From the NCBI GenBank assembly GCA_963704875.1, contig CAVPIA010000008.1:1850859-1914858 (forward strand): DNA of 64,000 nt, in the 5' to 3' direction. The notes under the pieces were generated by a model that saw nothing but the letters and a program-made list of their open reading frames with translations, searched no databases and was not told the origin of the DNA. The DNA is from CAMYOC01 sp963704875. Its GTDB lineage: Bacteria; Pseudomonadota; Gammaproteobacteria; Steroidobacterales; XN24. Position 1 is the first letter of the stretch, and each line of letters opens with the position of its first letter. Shown here piece after piece: positions 1-10,032 of the stretch. Position numbers and translations under genes: made by a program.

Positions 1-2283
1 GCGTGGGATCTCATGGCCGATCTGGCGCTGGTCGGTCCGATTGAGACACAGATCGAGCCGCTTGCACTGGTCGATGGATCCGACATCGAAATCGGACATG
101 ACGTCTATCTGATTGGCTATCCGGGGGAAATCGAATCCTTTCCACAGCCAACGATTACAAAGGGCATTCTTTCCCGCGTCCGCCACTGGGACACGCTCGA
201 CCTTTCCTTATTTCAGTCTGATACAACACTCGTCCCAGGACAGAGCGGTGGCGTGTTGACGACCCATCAAGGCGATGTTGTTGGCATATCGACATTCATT
301 TGGAATGGCTTTGGTATTTCCACCTCTGTACGTGATGCACTGCCGCGCATTAAAGCCATGCTAATCCTCGGTCTGGATAATGCGTTGGGAGAGCGTGGCT
401 TGGACTTCGATAAGAGCGCTACGACCCATGAAGGCATCCTGCGCAATAATCAGGACGAACGGACCTTTGTGTTGGAAAGCATTCCTGGGACGAAGATTGA
501 TCTCTATGTCGAAGGAGATGGCATTCCCTATTTCAGCGTTGTCGACGAATATGGCTATTCCATCGTCGATTCTCATGCCAAGGGTGAGTCAGGCTCCGCC
601 GCGACGTTCACTGTCCCGTACAACGCTCTGTACTATGTACGAGTGTCTCAATATCTGGACGATGAATATCCGTTTTCACTGACGGGATCTCATCCCACGA
701 GCGCATACGATGATCCCGATGATGGAATTGTTTTGGAACGAGGCGAGAGTCTGGTTGCGGGTTTCGATACGTCGTTGGATCGTGATTACTATGAAGTCTA
801 CTTAGACGCTGGCGAGTTGGTCGAAATCAGCGTCGACTCAATGCGGATCGACTCGGCATTGACGCTCCATTTCGTAGGATCTGACGTCGTGGAAATTGTG
901 ACCAACGGCTACAGCGGTGACGGCGTTTTTGGCGACAATGACAAGCTCATCTACCGTGCACCCGCTGACGGCATCTATCGACTGATCGTTGAGGACAACG
1001 GAGTATCGGCAGCCACGGGGGGATACTTCCTTTCAATCGATTCGGCGGAATCAGACGATGAGCCGACCGTGGTTGAAATGAGAACGCAGCTCGTCGAACT
1101 GCCGACCGGCCCCATGGCGCTCTATGCGAGTGATGACTATGCACTCGAAATACTATTTCCGTTTGACTCAACAGCCGAACTGGATGGCGAGTGTTGGTCA
1201 CAGACGGCGACCTTCTGTATCAACGGCTTTGACGTGCAGTTGGCGATTAGCGAACAAGATCTAGCCTTTGTCGATCCAGAGATCACAGACTTAGATCGAT
1301 ATGTCGATTATCTCTTGACCTACTATGAATTCGAAGCGCCGGGTTTTGAGTTGATCGGACGTGAGACGATCACGACATTGCAGGGGCTGACCGGCGAGAC
1401 GTTCACCTTTCTCACGGATGCTGGTCTCGCCATCGCCAGCGGCGTCGTCTTTGTTGATGATGCCAATGGCGTTGCCTTTGAAGCGACCTACACGATAGAC
1501 AGTGAAGAAGAGTATGAGTGGATGGCGCCGCTGCTTGCAGAATCGTTTGCCTCGTTCCGTTCGTGGGGCCTGGGGGATCGACTTGAGGATCCGATACATT
1601 ACCTGGATCAAGGCATTCGCTTGATGACGGGTTCAAACTACACCGATGCGCGTAATGCACTGACGAAGGCAATCGAACTCGACTCCGAGCTGATTCCGGC
1701 CTACGTCCAGCGGGCATACGTATACGGCGCGTTGGACGACCCGGAGAGCCTTGTCGCCGATATGGAACATGCTATCTCTCTGGCCCCCGATGACCCGCTG
1801 CTCTATCTTCACCTGGCAGAACTGCTCTATCGGTCCCAGCAGTATGAAGACGCCATGGATGCCATCGATGAAGCCATTTGGCTTGACAACTTTGATGCGG
1901 ATCTACACATTCTTCGTGCCAAGATCGCCGCCATGCAAGGCGAGATCGATATGGCATACAACGACCTGAACGACGCACTAATGCTGGGTGAAGGATTTAT
2001 GGTCTGGGAGGGATGGCAAACGCTAGGATTTGCCCATCTATTGACGGAAGACTTTGAAAACGCTGCATTTGAGTACGATTACCTGTACGATAGTGAATCG
2101 TACACACCTCATGTGTTGCTGGGCAGGGGAATCGCCTACGCTGAACTGGACGAAAATGACGTAGCGTGCAGCATGTTGGACGAGGGAATCGAAATCGCCA
2201 TCGCCGATGGATTTGCCAATGATCCGCAACTGGCGGCGCTATACGATCTGGCCAAGGACGCACAACGCAAGCTTTCTGACTAG
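1..2283 (+). CDS. Exported trypsin-like serine protease with TPR C-terminus (5' end outside window)
   Basis: The reading frame is open from base 1, so the signal peptide and catalytic His lie upstream of the window. The visible part begins in the protease domain: the Asp of the triad is in MADLALVG and the Ser is in GQSGGV. It continues through beta-rich repeats resembling pre-peptidase C-terminal (PPC-like) domains, a PsbP-like stretch around residues 370-520, and a TPR region over the last 220 residues or so. It is colinear with, and clearly paralogous to, the complete protein encoded at 2679-5279. The reading frame is uninterrupted, unlike most genes in this window. Inferred role: an envelope or periplasmic protease whose TPRs bind a protein partner. 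The substrate is unknown. Confidence 0.85.
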   Translation, partial: AWDLMADLALVGPIETQIEPLALVDGSDIEIGHDVYLIGYPGEIESFPQPTITKGILSRVRHWDTLDLSLFQSDTTLVPGQSGGVLTTHQGDVVGISTFIWNGFGISTSVRDALPRIKAMLILGLDNALGERGLDFDKSATTHEGILRNNQDERTFVLESIPGTKIDLYVEGDGIPYFSVVDEYGYSIVDSHAKGESGSAATFTVPYNALYYVRVSQYLDDEYPFSLTGSHPTSAYDDPDDGIVLERGESLVAGFDTSLDRDYYEVYLDAGELVEISVDSMRIDSALTLHFVGSDVVEIVTNGYSGDGVFGDNDKLIYRAPADGIYRLIVEDNGVSAATGGYFLSIDSAESDDEPTVVEMRTQLVELPTGPMALYASDDYALEILFPFDSTAELDGECWSQTATFCINGFDVQLAISEQDLAFVDPEITDLDRYVDYLLTYYEFEAPGFELIGRETITTLQGLTGETFTFLTDAGLAIASGVVFVDDANGVAFEATYTIDSEEEYEWMAPLLAESFASFRSWGLGDRLEDPIHYLDQGIRLMTGSNYTDARNALTKAIELDSELIPAYVQRAYVYGALDDPESLVADMEHAISLAPDDPLLYLHLAELLYRSQQYEDAMDAIDEAIWLDNFDADLHILRAKIAAMQGEIDMAYNDLNDALMLGEGFMVWEGWQTLGFAHLLTEDFENAAFEYDYLYDSESYTPHVLLGRGIAYAELDENDVACSMLDEGIEIAIADGFANDPQLAALYDLAKDAQRKLSD

Positions 2284-2678
2284 ACAGTCCAAACTGAAAA
2301 CCGATTCTTACCCGGCGTCGGCCATTGGAGTTCCGGTCAAGCGATCCGGCTTGTGGCCGGCGTCCGGGTGCTTTACCTCGTATTCAGCGCACCTCACAAA
2401 GATTCTCACGTATCTTTCTTACTCTCCTCACGTCTACACGAGTAGACGACTGTCCACACCAGAAACAATGATAGTGGAAAGAACAAGCGAGATCGTCTAC
2501 AGCCAACTGCGAGGTCCCCGATACGCACTGGACACCAGGTTTCCCTTACCATCCTCTCCACGCTGATCCTGGATAGCTGTATCGCGGCCCCACCATCGGT
2601 ACTAGTGAGCCTTCCGAATGGTTCGACAGCAGATTCGGATGCCACGCGGGCCCCGGCCACGCCAAAGGAGCGACTATC
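2284..2678. other. Intergenic spacer between the two protease paralogues
   Basis: I see no convincing gene. The last part can be read in plus frame as a short hydrophobic stretch ending ILSTLILDSC followed by Ala/Pro/Ser-rich residues, which looks vaguely like a lipoprotein leader. It has no clear start codon and stops at the next gene's start. An AAGGAG ribosome binding site at 2665-2670 belongs to the downstream gene. Confidence 0.4.
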
Positions 2679-5279
2679 GTGAAGATGAAATGTGGATTTC
2701 TGTACTTGCTCGTCGCTATCCTATTATTTGCGGCACCTCGGACTGCCTTTTCTCAAAGCGAACCAGCGCTACAATCAGCATCGTTTCCCATCACGATTTC
2801 GTCCAGGACGGATGGCCCAGATCACACCGCTTCTGAGATTTTCGCGGATGTTTCTCCGGCCATCGCCTTTGTGGAGACGCCTGTACACACCGGCAGCGCT
2901 GTTCTGATTGAGCATGACTTCTTGTTGACCAATGCGCATGTGGTATGGCCCCATGATCGGGTGCGTGTTGTCTTTTCGGATGGTTCAGAGCATTCCGATG
3001 TGCCGATCTTTGCCTGGGATCTGATGGCCGATCTGGCGCTGATCGGCCCCATCAAAACGGACATAGACCCTTTGCCATTGGTTGACGGTTCCGGCATTGA
3101 GATCGGCAGCGACGTCTATCTGATCGGCTATCCGCTTGAGGTGGATTCGCTGCCACAGCCATCGATCACAAGCGGCATCCTTTCGCGCGTGCGCCAATGG
3201 GATACCTTCGATCTTTCTCTTTTTCAGGCGGATGCGACGACCTCCGGCGGCCAGAGCGGCGGCGTGATGGTAACCCCCCAGGGGGATGTGATTGGCATCT
3301 CGTCCTTCGATTGGGACGGTTTTGCCATGGCCACGTCAGTTGCAGATGCACTACCGCGTCTGAAAGCCCTGTTAGCGCAGGACGAGGATGCAACCTTAGG
3401 CATGCGCAAAATCGATTTCAGCGATGGCTCTGTCAACCATGCCGGAACGCTGCTCAACGATTGGGATGAACAAACTTTTGTCCTGGATCTGCCAAGGGGT
3501 ACAGAGGTCGAGCTGGCGGTCGACGGCGTCGGATATCCTTATTTCACCGTTGTCGACGAATTCGGCGAGTCTGTGGTTGACTCGCACGCCAAAGGCGAGA
3601 CAGCAGAGGTCGCGACATTCACCGTGTACGAAGGAATTCCCCACTATGTACAGGTTCGACAGTATTCGGGCAATCAGAATTCGTTCACACTGACGGGATC
3701 ACACCCGCTGATCGCCTACGACGATCAGGACGACGGCAAAATATTGAAGGGATCCAACATTGCGGCAGCCATAGACACGCCGAGTGATACTGATTTCTAT
3801 GAGGTCTATCTGCGCGCCGATGAGAAGGTCGAGATAGGGGTGGATTCGCTGGGGCTTGACCTGTCTCTCTGGCTTATCTACTCGGCGAACGACCGAGAGG
3901 AATTGGTGGGTGGCGTCTACAGCGGTGGCATATTCGGACAGAACGGAAAGATTGTATACAGCGCACCCGCAAGCGGCATTCAAACAGTTGCGGTCATGAA
4001 CAACGGTGACCCGGCCGAGCGGGGAGGCTACATTCTTTCAATGGCTAAGGCGGATCCATCTGCCGAACCATCCATGATAGTCTGGGAGCGGGATCTCATC
4101 ATTACGTCTGCCGGACTGATGGCGCTTCACGAGAGCCAGGATCATGGCTTCCAGATGGGATATCCGGCTGATTGGCAAGTGCTGACCGACGAGGGATGCG
4201 AGCCTGGGGTAAACTTCTGCGCCGACGGTTTTGGCGCATCACTAACCGTCGCTGAAGACGATCTTTCATCGTTGCAACCGTATGAAAAAGAGTTGGGTCT
4301 CTACGTCGATCAAATGCTTGACTATATTGAATCCAGTACATCCGAATTCGAATTGGTCAACCGGGAGCGAATTCTCACCATGCAGGGGTTAGAGGTTGAG
4401 ACCTACACGTTTTCTGCTGATTACGGCATGGTGATCGTGACAGGCTTTGTCTATATCGATGAAGTGAATGATGTTGCCTACGCCGCAACCTACTATGGTC
4501 CAGGTACACAGCATCAATGGCTGAAAACGCTATCGGCGGAGTCGTTTGCCACTTTTCGTTCATGGAATGATGTAGTCAAGGAAGATGATCCGATTTATTT
4601 TTTGGATGAGGGCATGCGCTATTTGAGCGGACGGAATTTCCCTGCTGCTCTCACCGCATTGTCCACGGCTATCGAAATGGATCCAAAATTGGGTCTGGCA
4701 TTCGCCCTGCGTGCCAATGCCCACTTTGCACTTAATGACACCGAGAGCTTGTTTGCAGATTTGGATCATGCGATATCGCTGGAGCCGGACAATTGGATGT
4801 TCCACTACAACAAGGCGGATCTGCACTACCGCCAAGGGCAATACTCAGAGGCGAAGTCCGCTATTGACGAAGCGATCGCACTTGAACCTGAAGATTCAAG
4901 ACTGTATACGATGCGCGCAAAGATTCAAGCCATTCAAGGGAATTACAAACGCGCGCTGAGTGACCTGTATATCACAACCCACGTCGTCGGCGGCGGATCA
5001 TACGTGTCAGGGGAGACAAGTGGCTTCGTCCACTTGATGACCGATGATCTGGAGCAAGCCAAGGCTGACTATGATGAGCTGTTCAATATCGATTGGCGCA
5101 CGCCCCACGTGCTGCTGGGGAGAGGTATCGTCTATGCGCAACTGGGTGAAGATGTGGACATCGCCCGCAACCTCTTGCAAGAGGGCATCAAGGATGCACT
5201 GAAATTCGGCTTTTCAGACGACCCGCAACTGGAGAAGCTATACGAGATCGCCAAGGATGCAAAGCGTCAGCTAGACTGA
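2679..5279 (+). CDS. Exported trypsin-like serine protease with PPC-like and TPR domains
   Basis: The protein has 866 residues. A signal peptide covers residues 1-25 (cleavage after TAFS). The trypsin-like (HtrA/Do-type fold) domain spans about 55-225 with catalytic His87 (LLTNAHVV), Asp118 (MADLALIG) and Ser193 (GQSGGV). Two beta-rich PPC-like domains follow at about 250-470, then a PsbP-like domain (HGFQMGYPADW, about 480-640) and TPRs at about 650-866. There is no PDZ domain, unlike DegP/HtrA. The start is GTG at 2679, chosen because AAGGAG sits 8 bases upstream; an in-frame ATG follows at 2685. It is a tandem duplicate of the gene ending at 2283, with the same domain order. Expected location is the periplasm or cell surface. 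The substrate cannot be read from the sequence. Confidence 0.85.
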   Translation: MKMKCGFLYLLVAILLFAAPRTAFSQSEPALQSASFPITISSRTDGPDHTASEIFADVSPAIAFVETPVHTGSAVLIEHDFLLTNAHVVWPHDRVRVVFSDGSEHSDVPIFAWDLMADLALIGPIKTDIDPLPLVDGSGIEIGSDVYLIGYPLEVDSLPQPSITSGILSRVRQWDTFDLSLFQADATTSGGQSGGVMVTPQGDVIGISSFDWDGFAMATSVADALPRLKALLAQDEDATLGMRKIDFSDGSVNHAGTLLNDWDEQTFVLDLPRGTEVELAVDGVGYPYFTVVDEFGESVVDSHAKGETAEVATFTVYEGIPHYVQVRQYSGNQNSFTLTGSHPLIAYDDQDDGKILKGSNIAAAIDTPSDTDFYEVYLRADEKVEIGVDSLGLDLSLWLIYSANDREELVGGVYSGGIFGQNGKIVYSAPASGIQTVAVMNNGDPAERGGYILSMAKADPSAEPSMIVWERDLIITSAGLMALHESQDHGFQMGYPADWQVLTDEGCEPGVNFCADGFGASLTVAEDDLSSLQPYEKELGLYVDQMLDYIESSTSEFELVNRERILTMQGLEVETYTFSADYGMVIVTGFVYIDEVNDVAYAATYYGPGTQHQWLKTLSAESFATFRSWNDVVKEDDPIYFLDEGMRYLSGRNFPAALTALSTAIEMDPKLGLAFALRANAHFALNDTESLFADLDHAISLEPDNWMFHYNKADLHYRQGQYSEAKSAIDEAIALEPEDSRLYTMRAKIQAIQGNYKRALSDLYITTHVVGGGSYVSGETSGFVHLMTDDLEQAKADYDELFNIDWRTPHVLLGRGIVYAQLGEDVDIARNLLQEGIKDALKFGFSDDPQLEKLYEIAKDAKRQLD

Positions 5280-5330
5280 AGTTGTTGCGAGATCATGTTT
5301 TCTATAGGTTCGACTTGTAGTCGGACAAGC

Positions 5331-5382
5331 TTCATGGACTGAACTAACTTAAACTTTTCATGGACTGAACTAACTTAAAACT
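5331..5382 (+). repeat. 26-bp direct tandem duplication, two copies
   Basis: The unit beginning ttcatggactgaactaactt occurs at 5331 and again at 5357 with only a one-base difference at its end. It lies 50 bases after the protease stop, next to a short inverted repeat (cgact-tgt-agtcg, about 5311-5323). The rest of 5280-5555 is non-coding and contains several gttaac/attaac words at 5450-5530. Confidence 0.8.
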
Positions 5383-5555
5383 TGTAGACCAGTGCAATAT
5401 GGTAGCACTTTCGGAGAAAAAGGCGGCGGCGAAGCGAGAGGGCAAAAACCGTTAGGATGAATGATTAACGGCTAAATGTTAACGACTGACCCGTTAACAA
5501 TTAAGCGTTCACAATTCACCATTAACCGTTACTCACCTTGTCACCTCGTCAGATC

Positions 5556-6380
5556 TTACTCCAGCGGGCTCATCCACCGATCCGTGCCGTCGCCGTCGGC
5601 CGCCCATCCCTCGATGGAGCCGTCGTCGCTGCGGATCTGGTACCAGTTGTAGCCGTTGGCGGCCTGCGGACCGGCCAGCACCGTGAACTGAGATCCTTGG
5701 CTCGCTTCGGTCAACAGTATCGCCCCCGTGCCCGGCTGCGCCCGCACCGAGAGCGGAATCGACAGCACAACACGGTCGCCGACATTGGGCGGGCGATTGA
5801 CCGGCTGCGCGACGCCGACATTGGGACTCAGCCACTCGGTCTCGCTGTCGCCGGCCGCGGCCCAGCCGACATTGCCCTGGCCGTCGTCCAACTGCCACCA
5901 GGTGAAGCCGTCGGCCGTGGTCGGGCCTTCGATGACGTTGACGATCTGGTTGGCGCCCAGCCGGAGCACAAGTTCACCGCTGGCCGAGGGCGTCTGGCGC
6001 ATGTTGAGGCCGCCGGGCGCGGCAACCCGTGCCGGCTGGCCGACGGCCAATGCGGTGCCTGCCACCACGGTGGGCGTGAACGTCGGCGTCGGCTCGCTCT
6101 CGGGCGGCTGGTGGGCAGAGCCGGAATCGGCGTGGCTGCCGCCACCGGGGCCTGGCCTTCGGCTTGAACGACCGCCCCGGCCTGCCGCCCCGGAACTACC
6201 GGCTTGGACAGTCGGCGTGGGCGTCGGCCGCGGCGCAAAGCTGCCGCAGGCCAGCGCCGGCAGCAGCCAGAGCAGCGAAACGGCGAAGAGCACGCGTATC
6301 TGCCACCTATCCCGCCACGAGTTTGTTTCTGATTTCGCTTGACCCCGTCCGTTAATCTTCTCGTCGAATTTCGCTGTCAA
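5556..6380 (-). CDS. Lipoprotein with two bacterial SH3 domains
   Basis: A hydrophobic leader ends in the lipobox LPALAC, followed by a Pro/Thr/Ala-rich linker and two SH3b domains, each with the LNMRQTPS / LSVRAQPG motif and a W-rich end (WWQLDD, NWYQIRSDD). SH3b domains in bacteria usually bind cell-wall or surface peptides. The ATG at 6380 gives 274 residues, but the first 29 look like non-coding sequence; a GTG at 6293, ten bases after AGGTGG, puts the leader at the N-terminus and is my preferred start. The linker after PTPTPTV switches from P/T-rich to G/R-rich and back, which suggests two compensating frameshifts. It lies 25 bases after serA on the same strand. Confidence 0.75.
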   Translation of the reverse strand: MTAKFDEKINGRGQAKSETNSWRDRWQIRVLFAVSLLWLLPALACGSFAPRPTPTPTVQAGSSGAAGRGGRSSRRPGPGGGSHADSGSAHQPPESEPTPTFTPTVVAGTALAVGQPARVAAPGGLNMRQTPSASGELVLRLGANQIVNVIEGPTTADGFTWWQLDDGQGNVGWAAAGDSETEWLSPNVGVAQPVNRPPNVGDRVVLSIPLSVRAQPGTGAILLTEASQGSQFTVLAGPQAANGYNWYQIRSDDGSIEGWAADGDGTDRWMSPLE

Positions 6381-6405
6381 TTTTCGTCAATCTCCGTCGA
6401 TTTCA

Positions 6406-8006
6406 CTATAGCGTCACCGAGTACATCCAGAGAATCTCGTCAAGATCGTCCAACTTCTGCAATATGGACGCCGCCGGCACCTCATCCGTTCCCAGCGCCA
6501 TGATGGCCTCTGTGCGCGGGGCACGACGGCCCACGTGCATGAAGCTGATGTTGACATCGGCCTCGCCCAGCATGGTGCCCACGCGGCCGATGATGCCGGG
6601 CTGATCCACATGGGAGGTGAGCACAATGGTGCCGGTGGCCGGAAAGTCGACCCACTGCTCGTTGATGCCGACGATGTGCGGCTCGCCGCTGCAGCATGGC
6701 CCCGCGCACGGTCCAGCGCCGCTGGTCCGAGGTGGCGCGCAGCGGTCAGCATGATCTCGTAGGCGTATGTCCTCGTGCTGATGCTTCTTGCGCTCGATCA
6801 GAGTTGAGGCCGCGGCGTTCGGCCAGCAGCAGCGCGTTGACCAGGTTGACGCGCGTGTCGACCACATCGGCCAGCAGCCCCTTGATCACGGCGGCGTTGA
6901 TGTAGGTCAGGTCGAAGTCGGCCAGCCGCCCGTGGGCCGTGACCTCCAGATCACCCATGCCCTGCGCGCCCAGTTGGCGCAGAAAGCGACCCAGCCGTTC
7001 GGCCAGGTCGATGTAGGGGATGAGGAATTCCAGATCGCTGGGCGGAATCATGCGGCGCGTTGACCGCATAGCGCGCCGGCCGGTCGTTGAGCACGTCGAC
7101 CACCTGCAGGGCCACATCGACGGCCACCTTCTCCTGGGCCTCGACCGTGCTGCCGCCCAGATGGGGCGTGAAGATGACGTTCTCGCACTCGCGCAGCGGA
7201 TTGTCGGCGGGCAGCGGCTCGTCGACGAAGACATCGAGCGCGGCGCCGGCCACATGGCCCGATTGCAGGGCCGCGGCCAGATCGGCTTCGTTGACCACGC
7301 CGCCGCGCGAGACGTTGAGAATGCGCACGCCCGGCTTGGTCGTCTGCAGGCTGTCGGCGTCGATCAGGTTGCGTGTCTGTTCGGTCAGCGGCACGTGGCA
7401 GGTGATGAAGTCGGCCTGTCGCCAAGCAGATCGGGCAGATCGACCAGTTCGACGCCGCGTTGATGGGCATATTCGGCGGTCACGTAGGGATCGTAGGCGA
7501 TGACCTGCATGCCGAGGGCGATGGCGCGCTGGGCGACTTCCTGGGCAATGCGCCCGAGGCCGACGGAGCCCAGCACCTTGTTGCGCACTTCGACGCCCAT
7601 AAACTGGCTGCGTTTCCACTGGCCGGCGCGCACATGGGCGTTGGCCTGCGGAATGTTGCGCGCCAGCGCCATCAGCATGGCGATGGTGTGCTCGGCCGCC
7701 GCGACCACATTGCCGGTCGGCGCGTTGACCACGATGACGCCCGACTGGGTGGCGGCTTCAATGTCGATGTTGTCGACGCCGACGCCGGCGCGCCCGATGA
7801 CGCGCAGCTTTTTGCCCGCCCGGATCACCTCGGCGGTCACCTTGGTGGCGCTGCGCACGAGCAGGGCGTCGTAGTCGCCGATGACCTCGACCAGTTGCTC
7901 CGGCGTCAGATCGGTGCGGATATCGACATCAAGGTCGTCCGCTTCCATCAGCGGCTGCAAGCCCGGATTCGGCCAGCGAGTCGCTGACCAGTACTCGATA
8001 GTTCAT
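6406..8006 (-). CDS. serA: D-3-phosphoglycerate dehydrogenase (frameshifted)
   Basis: Catalyses the first committed step of serine synthesis, oxidising 3-phosphoglycerate with NAD+. The order is: N-terminal lid starting MNYRVLVSDS at 8006; NAD-binding domain with the glycine-rich VLGSVGLGRIAQEVA, then ILNVSRGGVV and the catalytic-His region TPHLGGST; intervening (ASB) domain around 6900-7050; and a C-terminal ACT domain (HVDQPGIIGRVGTMLGE) ending YSVTL at 6406. This is the long bacterial form of about 525 residues. The frame breaks near 7962, 7430, 7060 and 6810, and at least once more in 6690-6760. At 7962 an extra T in GGGCTTGCAG explains the break. Without correction it would be annotated as four fragments. 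argS lies upstream on the same strand, about 170 bases away. Confidence 0.9.
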
Positions 8007-8049
8007 AGTGGATTGTCCCAAAATTCCTAACATGGTTAACGGACTGCAC

Positions 8050-8160
8050 CAAATCGATAGACCGCGGATCTGAGCAGATTCGGCGGATTCCTGCGGATAA
8101 ATCCGAAACTAATCCGTGATCGATTTCGCCTCATCCGCGCGACCTGCGAATTCGCTATCA
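8050..8160. repeat. Imperfect inverted repeat built from cggat words
   Basis: Between argS and serA. The left half (gatagaccgcggatct...cggcggatt) and the right half (...aatccgtgatcg...catccgcgc...cgctatc) are loosely complementary and share the words cggat/atccg and gatag/ctatc. It is a weaker version of the hairpin at 9911-10032. Confidence 0.45.
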
Positions 8161-8177
8161 TACTTCGTCGACATACT

Positions 8178-9880
8178 CTACATCGTCTCCGGCGCGCTGA
8201 TGCCGAGCAGCCCGAGCACCTTGGCCAGCACGATCTGCGCCGCCAGGCAGAGGTAGAGCCGTGGCCTTGGTCAGTTGCCGGGTTCTCCGGCGTTGATGAC
8301 GATGGCAGTCCCGGTAGAAGGCCTGAAGGTCTTGGCCAGATCGATGGCGTAGTGGGTCAGGTTGTGCGGCGACAGCTTTTCGATGGCCAGCTCGATCTGC
8401 TCTTCCAGCTCCAGCATCTTGCGGATCAGCGCCAGCTCGGCCGGATCGGTCAGCAGCGAGAGATCGACATTGTCGGCGTTCAGTTCATCGACATCAAAGC
8501 CCTCGCTCTTGGCCTTGGCCAGGATGGAGCAGATGCGGGCATAGCTGTACTGGACATAGAAGACCGGGTTGTCGCTGGTCTCGGCCACGGCCAGATCCAG
8601 GTCGAAGTCGATGGTGCTCTCCGGGCTGCGCAGCAGCAGGTTGAAGCGCAGCGCATCCGGGCCGACCTCGTCGACCACGTCGTTGATGGTGACCAGGTTG
8701 CCGGCCCGCTTGCTCAGCTTGACCTCTTGGCCGTCGCGCACCAGCTTGACAAAATCGTGCATGACGATGGTCAGCCGATCCGGGTCGAGGCCGAACGCCT
8801 CCATCATGGCCGCCATGCGCGCCACGTGGCCCTGATGGTCGACGCCCCAGACGTCGATGACGTGGTCGAAGTTGCGCCGCAGAAACTTGTCGTAGTGATA
8901 GGCGATGTCGCCGGCAAAGTAGGTCGGGTTGCCGTCCGATTTGATGACGACCTCGTCCTTGTCGTTCTTGGGATAGTTGCTGGCCAGGAACCAGACGGCG
9001 CCGTCGTGCCGGTCGATCTCGCCCCGGTCATCCAGATAGCTGAGCGCCTGCTCGACCAGCCCTTCGTCGTGGAGGCTCTGCTCGCTGAACCAGTTGTCGA
9101 AGGTGACGTTCATCTTGCCCAGCTCGGTCTGGAGCGCATCGACCACGATGCCTCGGCCCAGTGCCTGGATCTCTTCCACGGCGGCCTCGCCTGTCCATCG
9201 CCAGGAAGCGGTCGCCTTCAGCGTCCAGCGATCTGCTGGGCGTAGTCGATCATGTATTCGCCCTGATAGCCATCCTCGGGGATGGGCACATCCTGGCCGA
9301 GCAACTGTGCGTAGCGGGCGTAGAGCGTCTCGGCAAAGAGTCGGAACTGGTTGCCGCCGTCGTTGACATAGTACTCGCGCTGCACATCGTAGCCGGCCGC
9401 CTCCAGCACGTTGGCCAGCACATCGCCGAGCACGGCGTTGCGCGCGCCGCCGTAGTGAACGGGCCCGGTGGGGTTGGCGCTCACATACTCGACCTGCCAG
9501 CGTTGGCCGCTGCCCTGGTCGATATTGCCGAAGGTCTCGCCCTCGTCCACGATCACGCCGACCTGTGACTGGAGCCAGCCGTCGGCCAGGTAGATGTTGA
9601 TGAAGCCGGGACCGGCGATCTCCACCTTGGCCAGCGGATCGGCGATCTCGATGTGGTCGACGATGGCCTGGGCGATCTGGCGCGGGTTGACCTTCTCGCC
9701 GGTCGCCTTGCGGATGGCCGCCGCAGCCACCATGGCGACGTTGTTGCTGTAGTCGCCATGGTCGGCCTGCTTGGGCCGCAACATCTCAACCGCCGGCATC
9801 TCAAACGCCGGCAGACTGCCATCTTCCTGGGCCGCCGCAATGGCCGCCTCGATCACTGACTTGATTCTATCTTTAAGCAT
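8178..9880 (-). CDS. argS: Arginyl-tRNA synthetase (frameshifted)
   Basis: Charges tRNA-Arg with arginine in the cytoplasm. The start MLKDRIKSVIEA at 9880 leads into the Add-1 domain. The class I signature is SANPTGPVHYGG (a HIGH variant), followed by YYVNDGGNQ. The KMSKS-like loop is VKLSKRAGN, preceded by WGVDHQGH, and the C-terminal DALR anticodon-binding domain ends LLGISAPETM before TAG at 8178. The expected length is about 565 residues. Frameshifts lie near 9200 and in 8255-8280; at the latter an extra A in GCCACGG is visible against the expected K-A-R-L-Y. It is flanked by hairpins on both sides and has polA upstream on the same strand. Confidence 0.92.
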
Positions 9881-9910
9881 ATCTCTCTATGCCATCCTTG
9901 CTTTCGTATT

Positions 9911-10032
9911 GAAAAACGATAGAACGCGGATTTAACGGATCTAGCGGTCGGATATTCCAGCGGATCTTCCTTTTGAAACATAATTTCCGCGTCAATCCGC
10001 TCGATCCGTGACATCCGCGTCCTATCGTTTTC
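9911..10032. repeat. Long intergenic hairpin, cggat-word family
   Basis: The left arm 9911-9947 (gaaaaacgatagaacgcgga...) pairs with a right arm ending at 10032 (...catccgcgtcctatcgtttt) with only a few mismatches over about 37 bases. The right arm reaches into the polA stop codon (10032-10034). It could terminate polA transcription, but no clean T-run follows. Confidence 0.75.

Noticed and set aside
2530..2678. Short lipoprotein gene before the second protease
   Set aside because: A leader-like stretch exists but has no start codon, no ribosome binding site and a poor lipobox.
8352..9245. A 297-codon open frame on the plus strand, opposite argS
   Set aside because: It is the antisense shadow of argS; its translation is low-complexity (V/D/H/Q-rich) and argS motifs are clear on the minus strand.
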